Positions 49,071 through 60,641 of a stretch of DNA of 64,000 nt are shown piece after piece; positions within the stretch are counted from its first letter, which is position 1; the number at the start of each line of letters is the position of its first letter. Source of the DNA: Citrus sinensis. Its lineage: Eukaryota > Streptophyta > Magnoliopsida > Sapindales > Rutaceae. The stretch covers positions 9,672,001-9,736,000 of the forward strand of contig NC_068563.1 of assembly GCF_022201045.2 (NCBI RefSeq). Reading direction: 5' to 3'. The position numbers and the translations under genes were made by a program. A model generated the notes under the pieces. The model had not been told where the DNA came from. It did no database searches and saw only the letters and a program-made list of their open reading frames with translations.

Positions 49071-51829
49071 ATGGCAGAGACGCCCTCTCACTTCTTCAAG
49101 GTGATTCTTGCTGCCACCATTGAAGACAAGAACTTGGTAACTTTTCTAACTTCTATATTCTTGTTTTGCGAAGATTCTTGTTCATAAAAAATAAGTATAT
49201 AAACAAATAAATTTGTCCTATTTTTGTGGTTATTAACTAGTTAATAATGCCCACATTTCATGTTTAACGCTCTGCTGTTTCTAAATCAACAGAAAAAATT
49301 TGTCAAATTGCCACCTGGGATTGGTTTTGCATACATACATATATATATATATATATATGGAGCACTATTAATATTTTCTGAGGAAACAAACAAATAATAT
49401 CAATAATGTATTGTGTCCATGAAATGCTTAAGACACTGGTGTTTTGCTGGAATAGTCTCTCTTTCAGTTCCATATGCATGCTTTGTCCTTTATTTATTTT
49501 CCATTCTTCGTTTGGGGTATAAGAAAGTTCTTTATTCTTGTAATTTTGGGCATGAAAGTATCATCGATTTATTGTAGGATAATGGGTTGGTTTGTACTCA
49601 TGTAATTGGAGCACAAGAGAATGATCTTTGGGGTTCTATTTTTTTTTTTTTTAATACTGTCATACAGGATTGTTACTGATATTACATCAGATATTACAAT
49701 TAATATTTACAAATAGATTATACAGCTGAGACCTTCGTCGTGGCATGTACTCTTTTGAAGCGCGGCCCAGATTCTTTACTCTAATATTTCGAGGGGTGTC
49801 TACTTCACTCACATTTTGTGAGAAATAAACTGGCTCCACTCAATTATTTAATAATCGAGGGAGAATTGAAACTAATCTCCATAATGTTTTTATGGAGGCT
49901 TGAACCCTTGCTCTCAACATTGTAAGTGCAAGGGTTCTCCCACTGGACCAAGGCCCATTGGTGATCTTTGGGGTTCTAGTAGTTTCCGTTGTTCCAGAAT
50001 GCTGTTTAATGTGCCAAAGGCTCCAAATAATCTGAGGAACAAGATTTACGTCTATTTGGTACTTTCAAGGTTATCAGTATATAGATTCCTTTGAAAAAGT
50101 TAATGAGTGATTATTCTTTGCAGTATGTCAATTGTTAATTGATAGACATTTTTACTGTCGGTCTCACTTCCATATCAAATTTGTTTAGATTTGGAGTGTG
50201 GAACAGAATTTAACCAATTATGAGGTAGAGTTGGTATCAAAATTGCATCCCTTATATGAATTTTGGTAATCTAGTTATTTGATAACTGTTATGAGTTATT
50301 GCAACATGATGTGTCATATATGATGAAATCTAGCCGAAAGCTTTGGCATTCAAGCTCATCTCATTATGGATAGCATTGTTTCCCTTGTTTGTGTCATCTA
50401 ATAATGTACACGTCCGACTGTTAAGTCAACTTTCAGATTGTGTGCTAACTTTGTGATAGTCTTGTATATCGAAAGATTATATCAAATCCGTCTACCTTAT
50501 TGTATTTGCATTCAGATACGTCTTCTTGTTTATGAAGCCTTGATTTTACACTGATTAAATGTTATCACAGCAATGCTGTGGAAGCACTTTTTCATGTTTT
50601 CAAAAGTAGATCATCTAACTTTATTTGCCTTAGCTGCAGAGTATTCCGCCACAGTTCGTACGAAATTTGGGGACGAACTCTCATCAGTCGCTAGACTCAC
50701 AGTTCCTAATGGTTTTATTTGGAGAGTAGATATAACAAAAGATGAGGGAAAGGTATGGTTTGATGATGGTTGGCAAGAATTTATGGAATATCATTTAATC
50801 TGTGTTGGATACTCTGTGGTTTTCCAATATGAAAAGATTTCAAATTTCTGAGTTCATATATTTGATACAACTACTTGTCAGATTCAGTATCCATGTAGAA
50901 ATATTTGCATGCCTTCACAGAAAAATTGGATTTCGTGTAGATGTAATACAAATCAGAAGTGTACTGCTACTGTTGGCAGTCCAAAATTTAAGAGTGGTTG
51001 TGAGATGAGAGGCAAGAAATGCAGAATTGAAGAGGCAGAGGTGAAAGATGAATCTGAAAGTGTTGGTGATTTGATGAAAGAGAAACTGAACATAACTGGA
51101 TTGTCTAATTCGCAACGATCTGTTCGACGCAAAATGCATCTCGGTGAGGCACCATGTCAGTGGGTTCAGGAAACAGACCATTTGATTGATAACACCAATT
51201 GAAAAAAGCCAAACATAAGATGAAGAGTGAGCACAGAGCATGCATTGTAGGTAAGGAAAATTAGTCTCTTGATATCTATATGTTGTTTTATGCAGCAAGT
51301 GATTACAAGATCTTTCATCAGTAACGCTGAAAAATTGCAGATAAAGATGAGGTAGCTTGGCTTCAAGACTTGGGAGTCTATATTTGTGATTCAAGGATAT
51401 TTCTTCTGGTAGAAGAAAGACAGAGCAATTGATGCTGCCAAATTCTTCAATCCTAAAACCCTTCATTCCTTGTTTTCATGCGGAAAAATAACATCTGTAA
51501 ACAATCTGTCGTGAGCTTTAAAATAATTAGTTTGAATTGTTTCGGCTTATCCTTTTGACCAATGCAAAGTTTTTGTTGTTTCTGCTTTGCTTGTGAAGTA
51601 TGTGCAGGTTGCATTTTCTCAGAACTGCTTGAGAGGGAATAAGTTTGCAGTACAGGATTCCGACAGAACAGAGTTGGCTGTTACAATGACCTGGACTAGG
51701 AAGTGCTTTTTGAGTGGATGGGGTTGGTTTTTCAAGGAGAACAATGTGAAGGAAGGAGATATTCTTTTCTTTGAGCTGATCAAGAAGAACCTTGTTACAA
51801 AAGTTTCAGTATTTCATGCGCAAGTATAA
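49071..51829 (+). pseudogene. Decayed REM/VRN1-like B3 gene (four exons)
   Basis: It has the same exon plan as the intact gene at 58443-60641. Exon 1 is 49071-49136 (MAETPSHFFKVILAATIEDK, ends at GTAACT). Exon 2 starts at about 50644 and holds KFGDELSSVARLTVP, WRVDIT and WFDDGWQEF. Exon 3 starts at 51341 and exon 4 is 51599-51829 (second B3, C-terminal half, intact to TAA). Lesions: a 1-base loss near 50663 in exon 2 (GTACGAAATTTGGGG), an in-frame TGA at 50849-50851 where Arg (CGA) is likely, a TGA near 51201, and at least two frame changes in exon 3. Intron 1 is about 1.5 kb. Both B3 domains remain recognisable, so decay is moderate. Confidence 0.8.
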
Positions 51830-52670
51830 TCCAAGTGTTGAAGACGTTATCAGGTAGTTATGTTTGATCTCTCAAATGTAAATCTCTAGAACTTGTTGAT
51901 TCCTTTTCGAATTTCCGTTAGTTTACTAGTAAGGTATATTTATATATGTTTACTGGATCCAGACAGTTCATATGATATTAGTGTTGTAAAAATACACTGG
52001 CATTTTGCTTTATCAGAGGCCTTAAATAGATATGTTTATGTTACTACCTTTGGTGCTAATTGTTGTAGATTATATCTATATCATAATGTCATAAAGTGGA
52101 ATCAAGGTCATCTGGTTGTGATTTCTGTAAGCGGATTGACTGTAACGTTCATTATATGCACTCTTCTTTGACTTACAGTCACAGCTTGTGCCAATTCTTG
52201 CCTTCAACTCATCACATGTCTGCTAGAGAATTTGTGTGACAATTCAGAAGCTTGAAAATTATTTCCCTTCTTGTTTTGAGAAAAGTTGGACGACTAATGT
52301 TCCATGGAAAATTGTAAAAAATCATTTATTAAATTATTAAGGTAAAATTTATGATCCTTTATATGTTGCACAATGTAGTTTTCATGCGTTCTTCTTCAAG
52401 AAGCAACTAAATAAGTACTTTTAAAAAGAAAAATAAAACTATATCATTTTCAGAAAAAACACTTGATTGACCTTATTTTTTGTAAAAAGCAATTTTATAT
52501 GCTTTCTGCAATGCTTTTACTGCAGTGCTTATAACTCAAAATTCAGAGAAGGTGACATAAATGTCTGAAATTTTTCAATGTTATAGTAACTTTGGGTTTG
52601 TATTCTTTATAAAAGAAGAAAATAAATGAAAAAATAATATTAAAAACTGTTGCATTATCTTCAACTAATA
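51830..52670. other. Intergenic between the REM pseudogene and the LINE
   Basis: No gene is seen. This is the original upstream flank of the second REM gene, separated from its continuation at 57989 by the LINE. Confidence 0.5.
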
Positions 52671-52684
52671 ACCCAAATTAATGG
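52671..52684. repeat. Left 14-bp LINE target-site duplication
   Basis: ACCCAAATTAATGG here is repeated exactly at 57975-57988, directly after the LINE poly(A) tail. Confidence 0.9.
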
Positions 52685-52994
52685 AAAACAAGGACGAGGG
52701 AGTGCTGCCCAGGGGAAGTCTTCTCTCTCCAAAAGTTTTCTCTCTCGGAGAAAGCTTAGAGAATAGAAGTAATAACTGAGCTTGTCTTAGCTCCAAAACT
52801 CGCTCTTCGTGAGTGTTTTTTATTTTTTAAGTATATTAATTGTTTTATGTTCAAATCATAGTTTATTGTAAAGAGCGAATCTCTCATTTTATCAAAACTT
52901 TCTCAGCAAAGTTCATAGTCAGTCAGTTGTAGAAGAATCCATCAATGGTGTAATAACTGCTCCCAACAAACCCAAGTGGACAGATCTGCTTTGA

Positions 52995-54559
52995 ATGGAC
53001 ACGGAGGAGTTAATTCGGAAGTGCAAATCAATATCTTTAGAAGAGGCAGAGGGAAATAAATTCTCTTTTACAGGAAGAGTAAAAGAAAAAGGGGCGCAAA
53101 TAGCAGCAGAATGTTTAGTTGGCAAGGTGCTGCACACAAGGAATGTAAACACAGAGGGGCTAAGAACTGCATTGAATAAGGTGTGGCAAACAAAAAAGGA
53201 AGTGAAAATCGAGAATCAGGGGGACAACATCTTCATTTTTAAATTCGGGAATGAAGTGGATAAAAAGAGGATTCTGGCAGGAGGACCATGGCACTTTAAT
53301 CAATCTCTGATTGTCTTAAAAGAACCAGATGGCATTGGGGAGATTACAGCACAATTATTCACACATGTATCATTTTGGGTGCAAATTAAAAATGTCCCCA
53401 TTATGTGCATGGATGAAGAAATATGTACGGGAATTGGGGAACTCGTAAGAAAAGTAGAAGAAGTAGATACTGACAAGGCAGGTGATTGTATGGGATAAAT
53501 TATAAGGATACGAATCTTGGTCAATATCACCCAGCCTTTGAAGAAAATCCTTTTCATTGAAACCGAAAAGGGGAGAAAAATTCCAGTTGCAGTGAGTATG
53601 AGAAACTCCCAGACTTTTGCTACTGTTGTGGATGCCTTGGACACTTATACAAAGAATGCACCAAATATAAGGGGCAGCCGAAGAAGGAGCTTGACTATGG
53701 ACCATGGTTAAAAGCAATTAACTGGGTGGAAAGAGCCAAACAGAACAGATTTAAAGAACGATGGATGCCGATGATGAATAAAGAAAATGAGGAAGAGATT
53801 CAGAAAGAGGGGAAACAACTCACAAGTCCATGGAAGCATACTCAATCTTTGATGAATGAACCAGAAAGCCAGAACCAAAATTCAGCTGAACCGAACCAGA
53901 AGAACCCGGATGAGGAGAACCAACATAGATTAGATAACCTAAACCCGATAGGTGCAGAACATTTAATGAAGGATGGGGAGACTCTGAAAACTGGAAAAAG
54001 CAGCAGCCAAATTCCAGAAAGTACAGCTGGGAAGGAAAAAGGTTTTGGGGACTGGAAAACAAAAGCGGGAAAAATTGGGGAAAAACAAAAGGAGGGAAAA
54101 AAAGAAAATGTGGGCAATCTGCAAGAAAGAAAGGAAAATGCGGGAAATGTGACAAAAAAGGAAGCAGTGGCTACAAGCAAACAGTTGGGCCAAACGCTGG
54201 CCCAAAATGAAATAGAAGTGGAGGAAATAGATGATGGGCCAGGAAAACAAATGAAGCAGCTGAAAAAAAGAAAATGGAAGCACCAAGCCATAAAGTGTGA
54301 TGGAAAGTCAAGCCAAAACAGTGGGACACTTCTGAAAAAGAGACAAAACTGGGAGATGGGCGGGACAAGTCCAGAACACAAAAGAAGCAAGGTGGTAAGC
54401 TCAACTACGATGACCGTTGCTGAATATAATTTTGATTCCCCCCAAGCAAAAATCAAGTTGAATTGGGAAGCTTTAAGCGGAGAGGAGATGGACTTCGCAA
54501 CCACAATAACAGAGGAGTTAACGGCGAAGGCTGGATGCCAGCCCCGCCGCCAACCATGA
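52995..54559 (+). pseudogene. LINE ORF1: DUF4283 plus CCHC zinc knuckle, interrupted
   Basis: This is the RNA-binding chaperone protein of the element. The frame opens at ATG 52995 with a DUF4283 domain (VLHTRNVNTEGLR, KRILAGGPWHFNQ, FWVQIKNVP). It stops at TAA 53496-53498 but continues in the same frame as far as KGRKIPVAV. A frame change near 53594 then leads to the knuckle CYCCGCLGHLYKEC (CX2CX4HX4C) and a long charged Lys/Glu/Gln-rich tail to TGA at 54557-54559. That stop overlaps the ORF2 start (ATGA). Confidence 0.85.
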
Positions 54560-57500
54560 AGCTCATAAGTTGGAACGTCCGGGGATTGAGGAAGGACCGG
54601 ACGTTTTGAGAAATCAAAAGGATCCTCCGCGAGCTTAAACCCGAAATTGTGTTTTTGTGTGAAACAAAATTATCGGAGCAGCTCATGAAAAGAAAGGCAT
54701 CAGAGTTAAACTTCCAAAATTGTTTTGCAGTCAGTAGTAGTGGAAAAGGAGGTGGGTTAGCAATGATGTGGAGTGAAAATATGGACCTAGAAATTAAGTC
54801 CTATAGTAAGCACCACATTGATACTTGCATTAAAACTGCAGAAGGTAAATGCTGGAGAGGCACGAGGGTTTATGGCAACCCAAAAATGGAGGATAGAAAA
54901 CACACCTGGGAATTACTGAAAAGGTTATCAGGTTTGTCATCTTTACCATGGATTTGCTTTGGAGACTTTAATGAGATTTTGCACATGCATGAGAAAATAG
55001 GGGGCAATGATAGGAAATTAAGTTTAATCACAGACTTTAGAGAAGCAATTAAGGATAGTGGTCTAACTGATATTAGGTATAAAGGCTACCCCTTCACATG
55101 GTGTAATAGACAGTTTGGCCCACAAATAATTGAAGAGAGATTAGATAGAGCTTTGTGCAATAAAAACTGGGGAAATATTTTTCAAGAATTTCCAGCTGTG
55201 CATTTAGAAACTTGGAGCTCCGATCATTATCCCATTGTTATGGAGGTAGCAAAAAAAGTAAAAGGAGCGAGCTACAACAAAAGGACTTTCCCGAGAATTC
55301 ACTATGAAGATATGTGGAGCCCATATGAAAAGTGCTAGGAGATAGTAAGGCGAGAGTGGCTGGAACAAAGCAAGTGGGATGGAACAATTATCTCAGAGCA
55401 GTTCAAAAAGGTGGCAAAGAGATCTTTGGCAGAGCTTAAGCTATGGAGTAAAGCGGAATTTGGCGGCAGAGAAAAAAAAGTGAAAGAGCTAATCAATGAG
55501 CTAAAAAGTGTCAAGCACAACTTTGAGCATTATATGAGTGGAGGAAAAATCAAAAGGCTGGAGAAGCAGATTGATAACATGTTGCTTGATGAAGAAGTGT
55601 ATTGGAAGCAAAGGTCTAGAGTTGATTGGCTACTAGAAGGAGACCGCAACACAAAGTTTTTTCATGCCAAAGCCACTGCGAGGAAGCGAAAGAACAAGAT
55701 TGAGGGAGTGCTGGATCAAAATGGAAATTGGTCAATCGAAGCTGAGGAGATTGAAAGAAGGTTTTGTGAACATTTTGCAGAGCTTTTCACCACAACTAAC
55801 CCATCAAGACAGCAAAGAGAGTCAGCCTTAATAAATATGCCAAAAAAACTCACTACGGAGATGAATGAGGAGCTTGGAAGACCATTTACAGAAGAGGAGA
55901 TCAAAGAAGCCTTATTTCAGATGTGTCCAACTAAAGCACCGGGACCGGATGGCCTCCCTGCAGCTTTTTTTCAAAAACATTGGGAAGCTGTTAAAGAAGG
56001 TGTCACAGCAACATGCCTACATATCCTAAACGAGAAAGTGGAAGTATTTCAGCATAGCAGATGACCAAAGTCAAAGATATTTTCCAACTGAAAATTGTTT
56101 CCAAGCATGAAAAATACTTGGGGTTACTGTCAATGATCGGAAGGAAAAAAGTCAGCTTCTTTAAGGACATAAAGCTGAGAATCCTAAGCAAAATCTCCAG
56201 CTGGCAAAGCAAATTGTTCTCAAGTGGAGGAAAGGAGACATTAATCAAAGCAGTGGCTCAAGCTATACTAGCTTATGCGATGAGTGTGTTTAGACTTCCC
56301 ACGACACTATGTGGCGATATTCGAAGAGTAATTGCTGGTTTTTGGTGGGGTGCAAAAAAAGACCGAAAAAGCACCCACTGGGCAAATTGGGAGAAGTTGT
56401 GTCAAGCAAAAGGAAGAGGAGGCCTTGGCTTCAGAGATATTACCAGTTTCAATCAGGCTTTGGTGGCAAAACAAAGCTGGAGAATTATTAAATATCCAGA
56501 ATCTCTGATGGCAAAAATTTTACAAGCAAAATATTTTAAGGGTGCTGATTTCTTACAAGCTAAGCTGGGGTCAAAGTCATCTTTTGTCTGGAGAAGCATA
56601 ATCTGGGGGAGACAGGTCATTGTAAATGGGATGAGATGTAGAATTGGAACAGGGGACAGAGTAAAGATTTACAAAAGCCACTGGATTCCAAGACCACAAG
56701 CCTTCAAACCTATATCAGCCCTAACCCTTGGCATGGATTGCACAGTAGCAGAACTTATTGACGAAAATCAGAAATGGAAAGAATCTTTGATCCAACAGCA
56801 TTTCAACTTTGAAGATGCTAAGTTAATTTCAAGAATTCAACTCCCAAGTAGCCCAAAACCAGATCAGATATTGTGGCATTACGATAAGAAGGGGAATTAC
56901 TCGGTAAAGAGTGGATACCAGATTGCAATGAGGATTAAGCACCCTGACAGGCCAAGTAGCTCCAGCAGTAACCTTGGTCAATGGAATGTGATATGGTCGC
57001 TGGAATTACCGGAAAAAATAAAAATCTTTATGTGGAAAGCTGCAAGAAATTTCCTCCCAACAGCAGAAAACCTCTGGAGAAGGAAAATTGTGCAGGAGCC
57101 AATATGTCCAAGATGCAAAATGAAGAAGGAAGATATCAATCATGCAATTATGGTTTGTAAAGCAGCAAAGAAAATGTGGAAGTTAACCCCCTTCGTAGAA
57201 GAAATGCAGCTACTTGATAACCAAGATCTGCTGAGCATGCTACAAGAGCTGGTGAAGAGAAGAAGCAAAGATGATCTGAGATTGATAATTGCTCTCTTCT
57301 GGACAGCGTGGCACACAAGAAATATTTTTGTGTTTGAAAACAAAAGGCAAGACCCCCAAATCTCAGTAGCCAAAGCTGAAGCAGTGGTTGAGTCCTATGC
57401 AAGAGTCAGAATGACAAAGGTCCAAGCAGCAGCAAAAGCAATTCCAGCGAAAGGGGCAAAATGGATTCCTCCTCCACAAGGTCATTTCAAAGCAAATGTG

Positions 57501-57944
57501 GATGCTGCAGTCAATAAAGAGAAAAATCAAGTGGGGCTTGGGGTGGTGATCAGAGATGATAGTGGAGCAATCATAATTGCAGCAGTAAACCACACAAAGT
57601 ACCATGGAGATGTAGCTCAAGCAGAGGCAGCAGCTGTCAATTTTGGGTTGCAAGTTGTTATGGAAGCAAGTTTGAGCCCTCTAATCTTAGAGACCGATTG
57701 CCAGGATGTGGTGGATTTTGTGCTACACAACAAGAGCAGCAGAACTGAAATTTACTGGACCATTTCTGAAATCCAGCAAAAACTGCAGGGTTTCAACAGC
57801 ATGGTGGAACTCCAGAAAATTCAAAGAACATGTAATGCTATTGCTCATACTTTAGCTAAAATAGCTTTAGTTAATCGGGAAAGTTGTGTATGGAAGGGTG
57901 AAATACCCTATCACATTATGTCTGACATTTCAAAGTTTCTTTAA
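54556..57944 (+). pseudogene. LINE ORF2: endonuclease - (deleted RT) - zf-RVT - RNase H
   Basis: It starts at ATG 54556 with MKLISWNVRGL (AP-type endonuclease); GDFNEIL and SSDHYPIV carry catalytic residues. In-frame TGA at 54607-54609 and TAG at 55336-55338 are one transition away from Arg and Trp codons. The RT begins (APGPDGLPAAFFQKHW at about 55930-55983), but near 56050 the frame shifts and jumps to the post-RT region (VSKHEKYLGL, SSWQSKLFSSGGKE), so most of the fingers and palm are missing. The final 627-codon frame (56061-57944) is open and contains the zf-RVT ligands CPRCK...HAIMVC and a C-terminal RNase H-like domain (NVDAAV, ETDCQDVV, NAIAHTLAK). Confidence 0.88.
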
Positions 57945-57974
57945 TGAAAGTGAAATCTTTCTTATAAAAAAAAA

Positions 57975-57988
57975 ACCCAAATTAATGG
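57975..57988. repeat. Right 14-bp LINE target-site duplication
   Basis: An exact copy of 52671-52684, immediately after the A tail. Confidence 0.9.
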
Positions 57989-58401
57989 TCATCTGTATAA
58001 GGGCAGAGCCAATAGAACTGCTGCTGGCTGCTGCTTCATTGAATAGTGTCAGCTTCAACCCCATCTGCCCAAAATGGAAATGACAGCTTCAACATAAACT
58101 TTTGAACCAAAATAAAATTTCCTCTAATATATAAGCATATCTGCATCTGTACTGCTCCAAATCAAGAATCCTTCAGAATCAGAGATTCCCTGTTAAAAGC
58201 TGCATTTTCAAAGTCAAAAAGACCAGCAGCAGGTTTGTTTAAGGCTAATCGTAACTTTGCAGTGTAAATATTATCTTCGGTACTTGGACCAATGGCTTGG
58301 TTCCTTTGTTATAGAAGAAAGGATGGATATTTTGAAAAGAAAAGGAGAAAAAGGGAAAAATCCGGTACAGCTGAAACAAACTTGCTGTCTGGTGCTCTAT
58401 T

Positions 58402-58409
58402 TATAAAAG
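58402..58409 (+). promoter_or_regulatory. TATA box of the intact REM gene
   Basis: TATAAAAG, 34 bp before the first in-frame ATG (58443) and 46 bp before the second (58455). This places transcription start near 58432 with a very short leader. The upstream sequence 57989-58401 is the remaining promoter side, cut off from older upstream DNA by the LINE. Confidence 0.65.
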
Positions 58410-58442
58410 CAAATAGCACATAGAAGGAGAGCATAACTCATA

Positions 58443-60641
58443 ATGTCCAGTTCCATGGCAAAGTCACCTTCGCATTTCTTCAAGGCCATCCATGCCTCCA
58501 CCATTGAAGACAAAAAACTGGTAATGTTCTCAAAAATTTTATAATTACTCTTGCTTTCCAAGGATCAGTTGTTCAGAGCTTCTGTCCTTTTGAGCCCCCC
58601 CACCACCCCCCCCCCCCCCCAACAAAAAAAAAAAAAAGTGCATCTTATGTATTTTCTTCGTTGTTACATTACAGTAGCTTTTAAAGTAAAACCAACACAA
58701 TGCTATCTGAACTGTTACCAACATACCCCAGATTTTCATTCATTCGTAAGCGCCATATGTAGAAAGTTTGTTTCTTGTAAAACAAGGTGCATATCGTATG
58801 GTCACATTACAGCTTTCATTTGTTGTACTTATTTGCTTGATCTTATCTCTTGCACCATCGCGGTTGCTCTAGCTCTATGCTCAGTCTTTTGTACAGCTCA
58901 TCAACAGGACACAAGAAAGCCTAGGCTGGTCAAGAGATATGAGGATACTCCTGACCTTCAATGGGGCATTTTAACAAACAATACATTGCTTTTAACAAAC
59001 ACCTGCACAACCGACGCTGAGGAAATAAACAAATGATGGTGATGCAGTACTATGTTCATGAAAAGTTTGGGTGACAAGAAAGTTCTGTAATCATGTAATT
59101 TAGGCTTTAAAAAGTTATTTATCTAGATTTATTAGGGTAGCCTATGACTTTTTGGGGTTCTGTTAGATTCCGTTGCTTTAGAAAGTTTTTTAATGAGGCA
59201 AAGGCTCCATTTAATCTGTTGATAAAGGTTTCTGTCATTTAAGTAGTAATTGTTTTGATATTTGACCATATCTGGTTACACATGATGAGATCTAGCTAAC
59301 CTATTTAGCATGCCTTTGCTTTAGAGATAAAGCTGTTCATTGCATCTGTATTCTGGCTCTCCTCACTATCGAATGCATAATTTCCCTTGCTTTTGGCATT
59401 GAACAGCATATATCATCAACTTTTGAGTCAGTTTCTAGGCTGAGTGGTAACTCTGTTATACTGTTTATATCAGATTATTTCAAATCCTTCTTCTGTATTG
59501 TACTGGCACTAAGGATATGTATTTTTGCTTCTGTATCCTTGATCTGATATTAAACTTATTACCGCAACGCCATGAAAGCATCATTTTCATTTTCCAAATA
59601 CATAGCATCTAAATTTATCTGCCTAAACGCAGATGATTCCACAAGAATTTGTGAGGAAATTTGGGCATGAACTCTCAGCTGTTGCTACACTCGCAGTTCC
59701 TAATGGTTGTGTTTGGCGAGTAGGTTTAACAAAAGATGAGGGAAGCATCTGGTTTCAGAATGGTTGGCATGCATTTGTGGAATATCATTCAATTTCTGCT
59801 GGATATTTTGTTGTCTTCCGATACAGAAAGAATTCAAGCTTTCAAGTATTTATACTTGATAACTTAACTTACTGTGGGATTCAGTATCCGTCCAGAAATT
59901 CATGCACTCCTCCAAAGCATAATGGCTATGAGATGCAAGGCGAGAAGCCCAGAATGGAAGGGATAGAGGAGAAAAATCAACCGGACAATATGAATGAATC
60001 GATGCAAGGTGACATGGATGTATTATGATTTTGTACAATGAATCTGTTTACATATCTATTTTATTCTGTGTAGCTCAGGGTTTAGCAAAGTTACACTCTT
60101 CCATCACCAACTCCGAAAATTGCAGATGAAATTGATATCATAAAATTGCTTGAAGACATGAGAATCTGTGTTTGTGAATCAATGAAAGTTCTTTCAGTGA
60201 AGGAAAGACAAGCAGCAATTGAGGCTGCTAGAAGCATCAAGCCTGAAAAACCTTCATTCCTTGTTGTCTTGCAAACAAGAAACATGATGGAACATGTTGT
60301 GGTGAGCTCTAAATTACTTTTCTTCTTGTTATTTGTTTCATATCATTCTTTCAAATTAAATTTATATTTTCTTTTTCTTTTTTTTAATGCATACGTAGTA
60401 TGTGCCGGCCACATTTGCTCAGAAGTACTTGAGTGGCGATAGCCATGTCGTAGTACAAGACTCCCGTGGTGGAAGTAAGTTGGCTACAGAAATGAAATCA
60501 TCTTCCGGTGAGTGTTTTCTGACAGGATGGCTTGGATTTTTCGAGGAGAATCATGTGACAGAAGGAGATATTCTCATACTTGAGATGATCAAGAAGAAGA
60601 ATAAGAACATTCTTCTGAAAGTTTCAGTTGTTTACACATAA
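58443..60641 (+). CDS. REM-family transcription factor, VRN1-like, two B3 domains (290 aa)
   Basis: Four exons: 58443-58520, 59633-60008, 60126-60301 and 60399-60641. All introns are GT...AG (1112, 117 and 97 bp; phases 0, 1, 0). The exon lengths sum to 873 bp, 291 codons with the stop. The first B3 spans residues ~8-118 (SPSHFFKAI, KFGHELSAVATLAVPNG, WRVGLT, WFQNGW, FVVFRYRK), then a Lys/Glu-rich linker. The second B3 spans ~194-290 (PSFLVVLQT, YVPATFAQKYL, CFLTGWLGFFEENHVTEGDI). This is the layout of VERNALIZATION1-like REM proteins, nuclear and DNA-binding with low sequence specificity; Arabidopsis VRN1 is longer, the difference being mostly in the linker. No lesion is seen. The second in-frame ATG (58455, MAKSPSHFF) matches the start of the decayed paralogue and may be the true start. 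Targets and role in this plant cannot be read from the sequence. Confidence 0.88.

Larger units (their letters stand above)
52685..57974 (+). mobile_element. L1-type LINE retrotransposon, 5290 bp, inactive
   Basis: It is bounded by a perfect 14-bp duplication and ends in a short A tail (57966-57974). It has a 310-bp 5' UTR, ORF1 (DUF4283 plus CCHC knuckle) and ORF2 (endonuclease, remnant reverse transcriptase, zinc-binding region, RNase H). The 5' end is not truncated. Inactivation is by stops and a frameshift in ORF1, two stops in ORF2, and an internal deletion that removes most of the reverse transcriptase core at about 56050. Confidence 0.92.

Noticed and set aside
49336..49358. Regulatory element at the TATATA run
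   Set aside because: A simple (AT)n microsatellite inside intron 1 of the REM pseudogene.
50915..51466. 183-residue minus-strand frame
   Set aside because: Antisense of the decaying REM exons 2-3; no motif of its own.
53842..54504. 220-residue Phe/Ser-rich frame on the minus strand
   Set aside because: Antisense shadow of the Lys/Glu-rich tail of LINE ORF1.
58551..59036. 161-residue plus-strand frame
   Set aside because: Falls in intron 1 of the REM gene and crosses a poly(C)/poly(A) tract; no conserved pattern.
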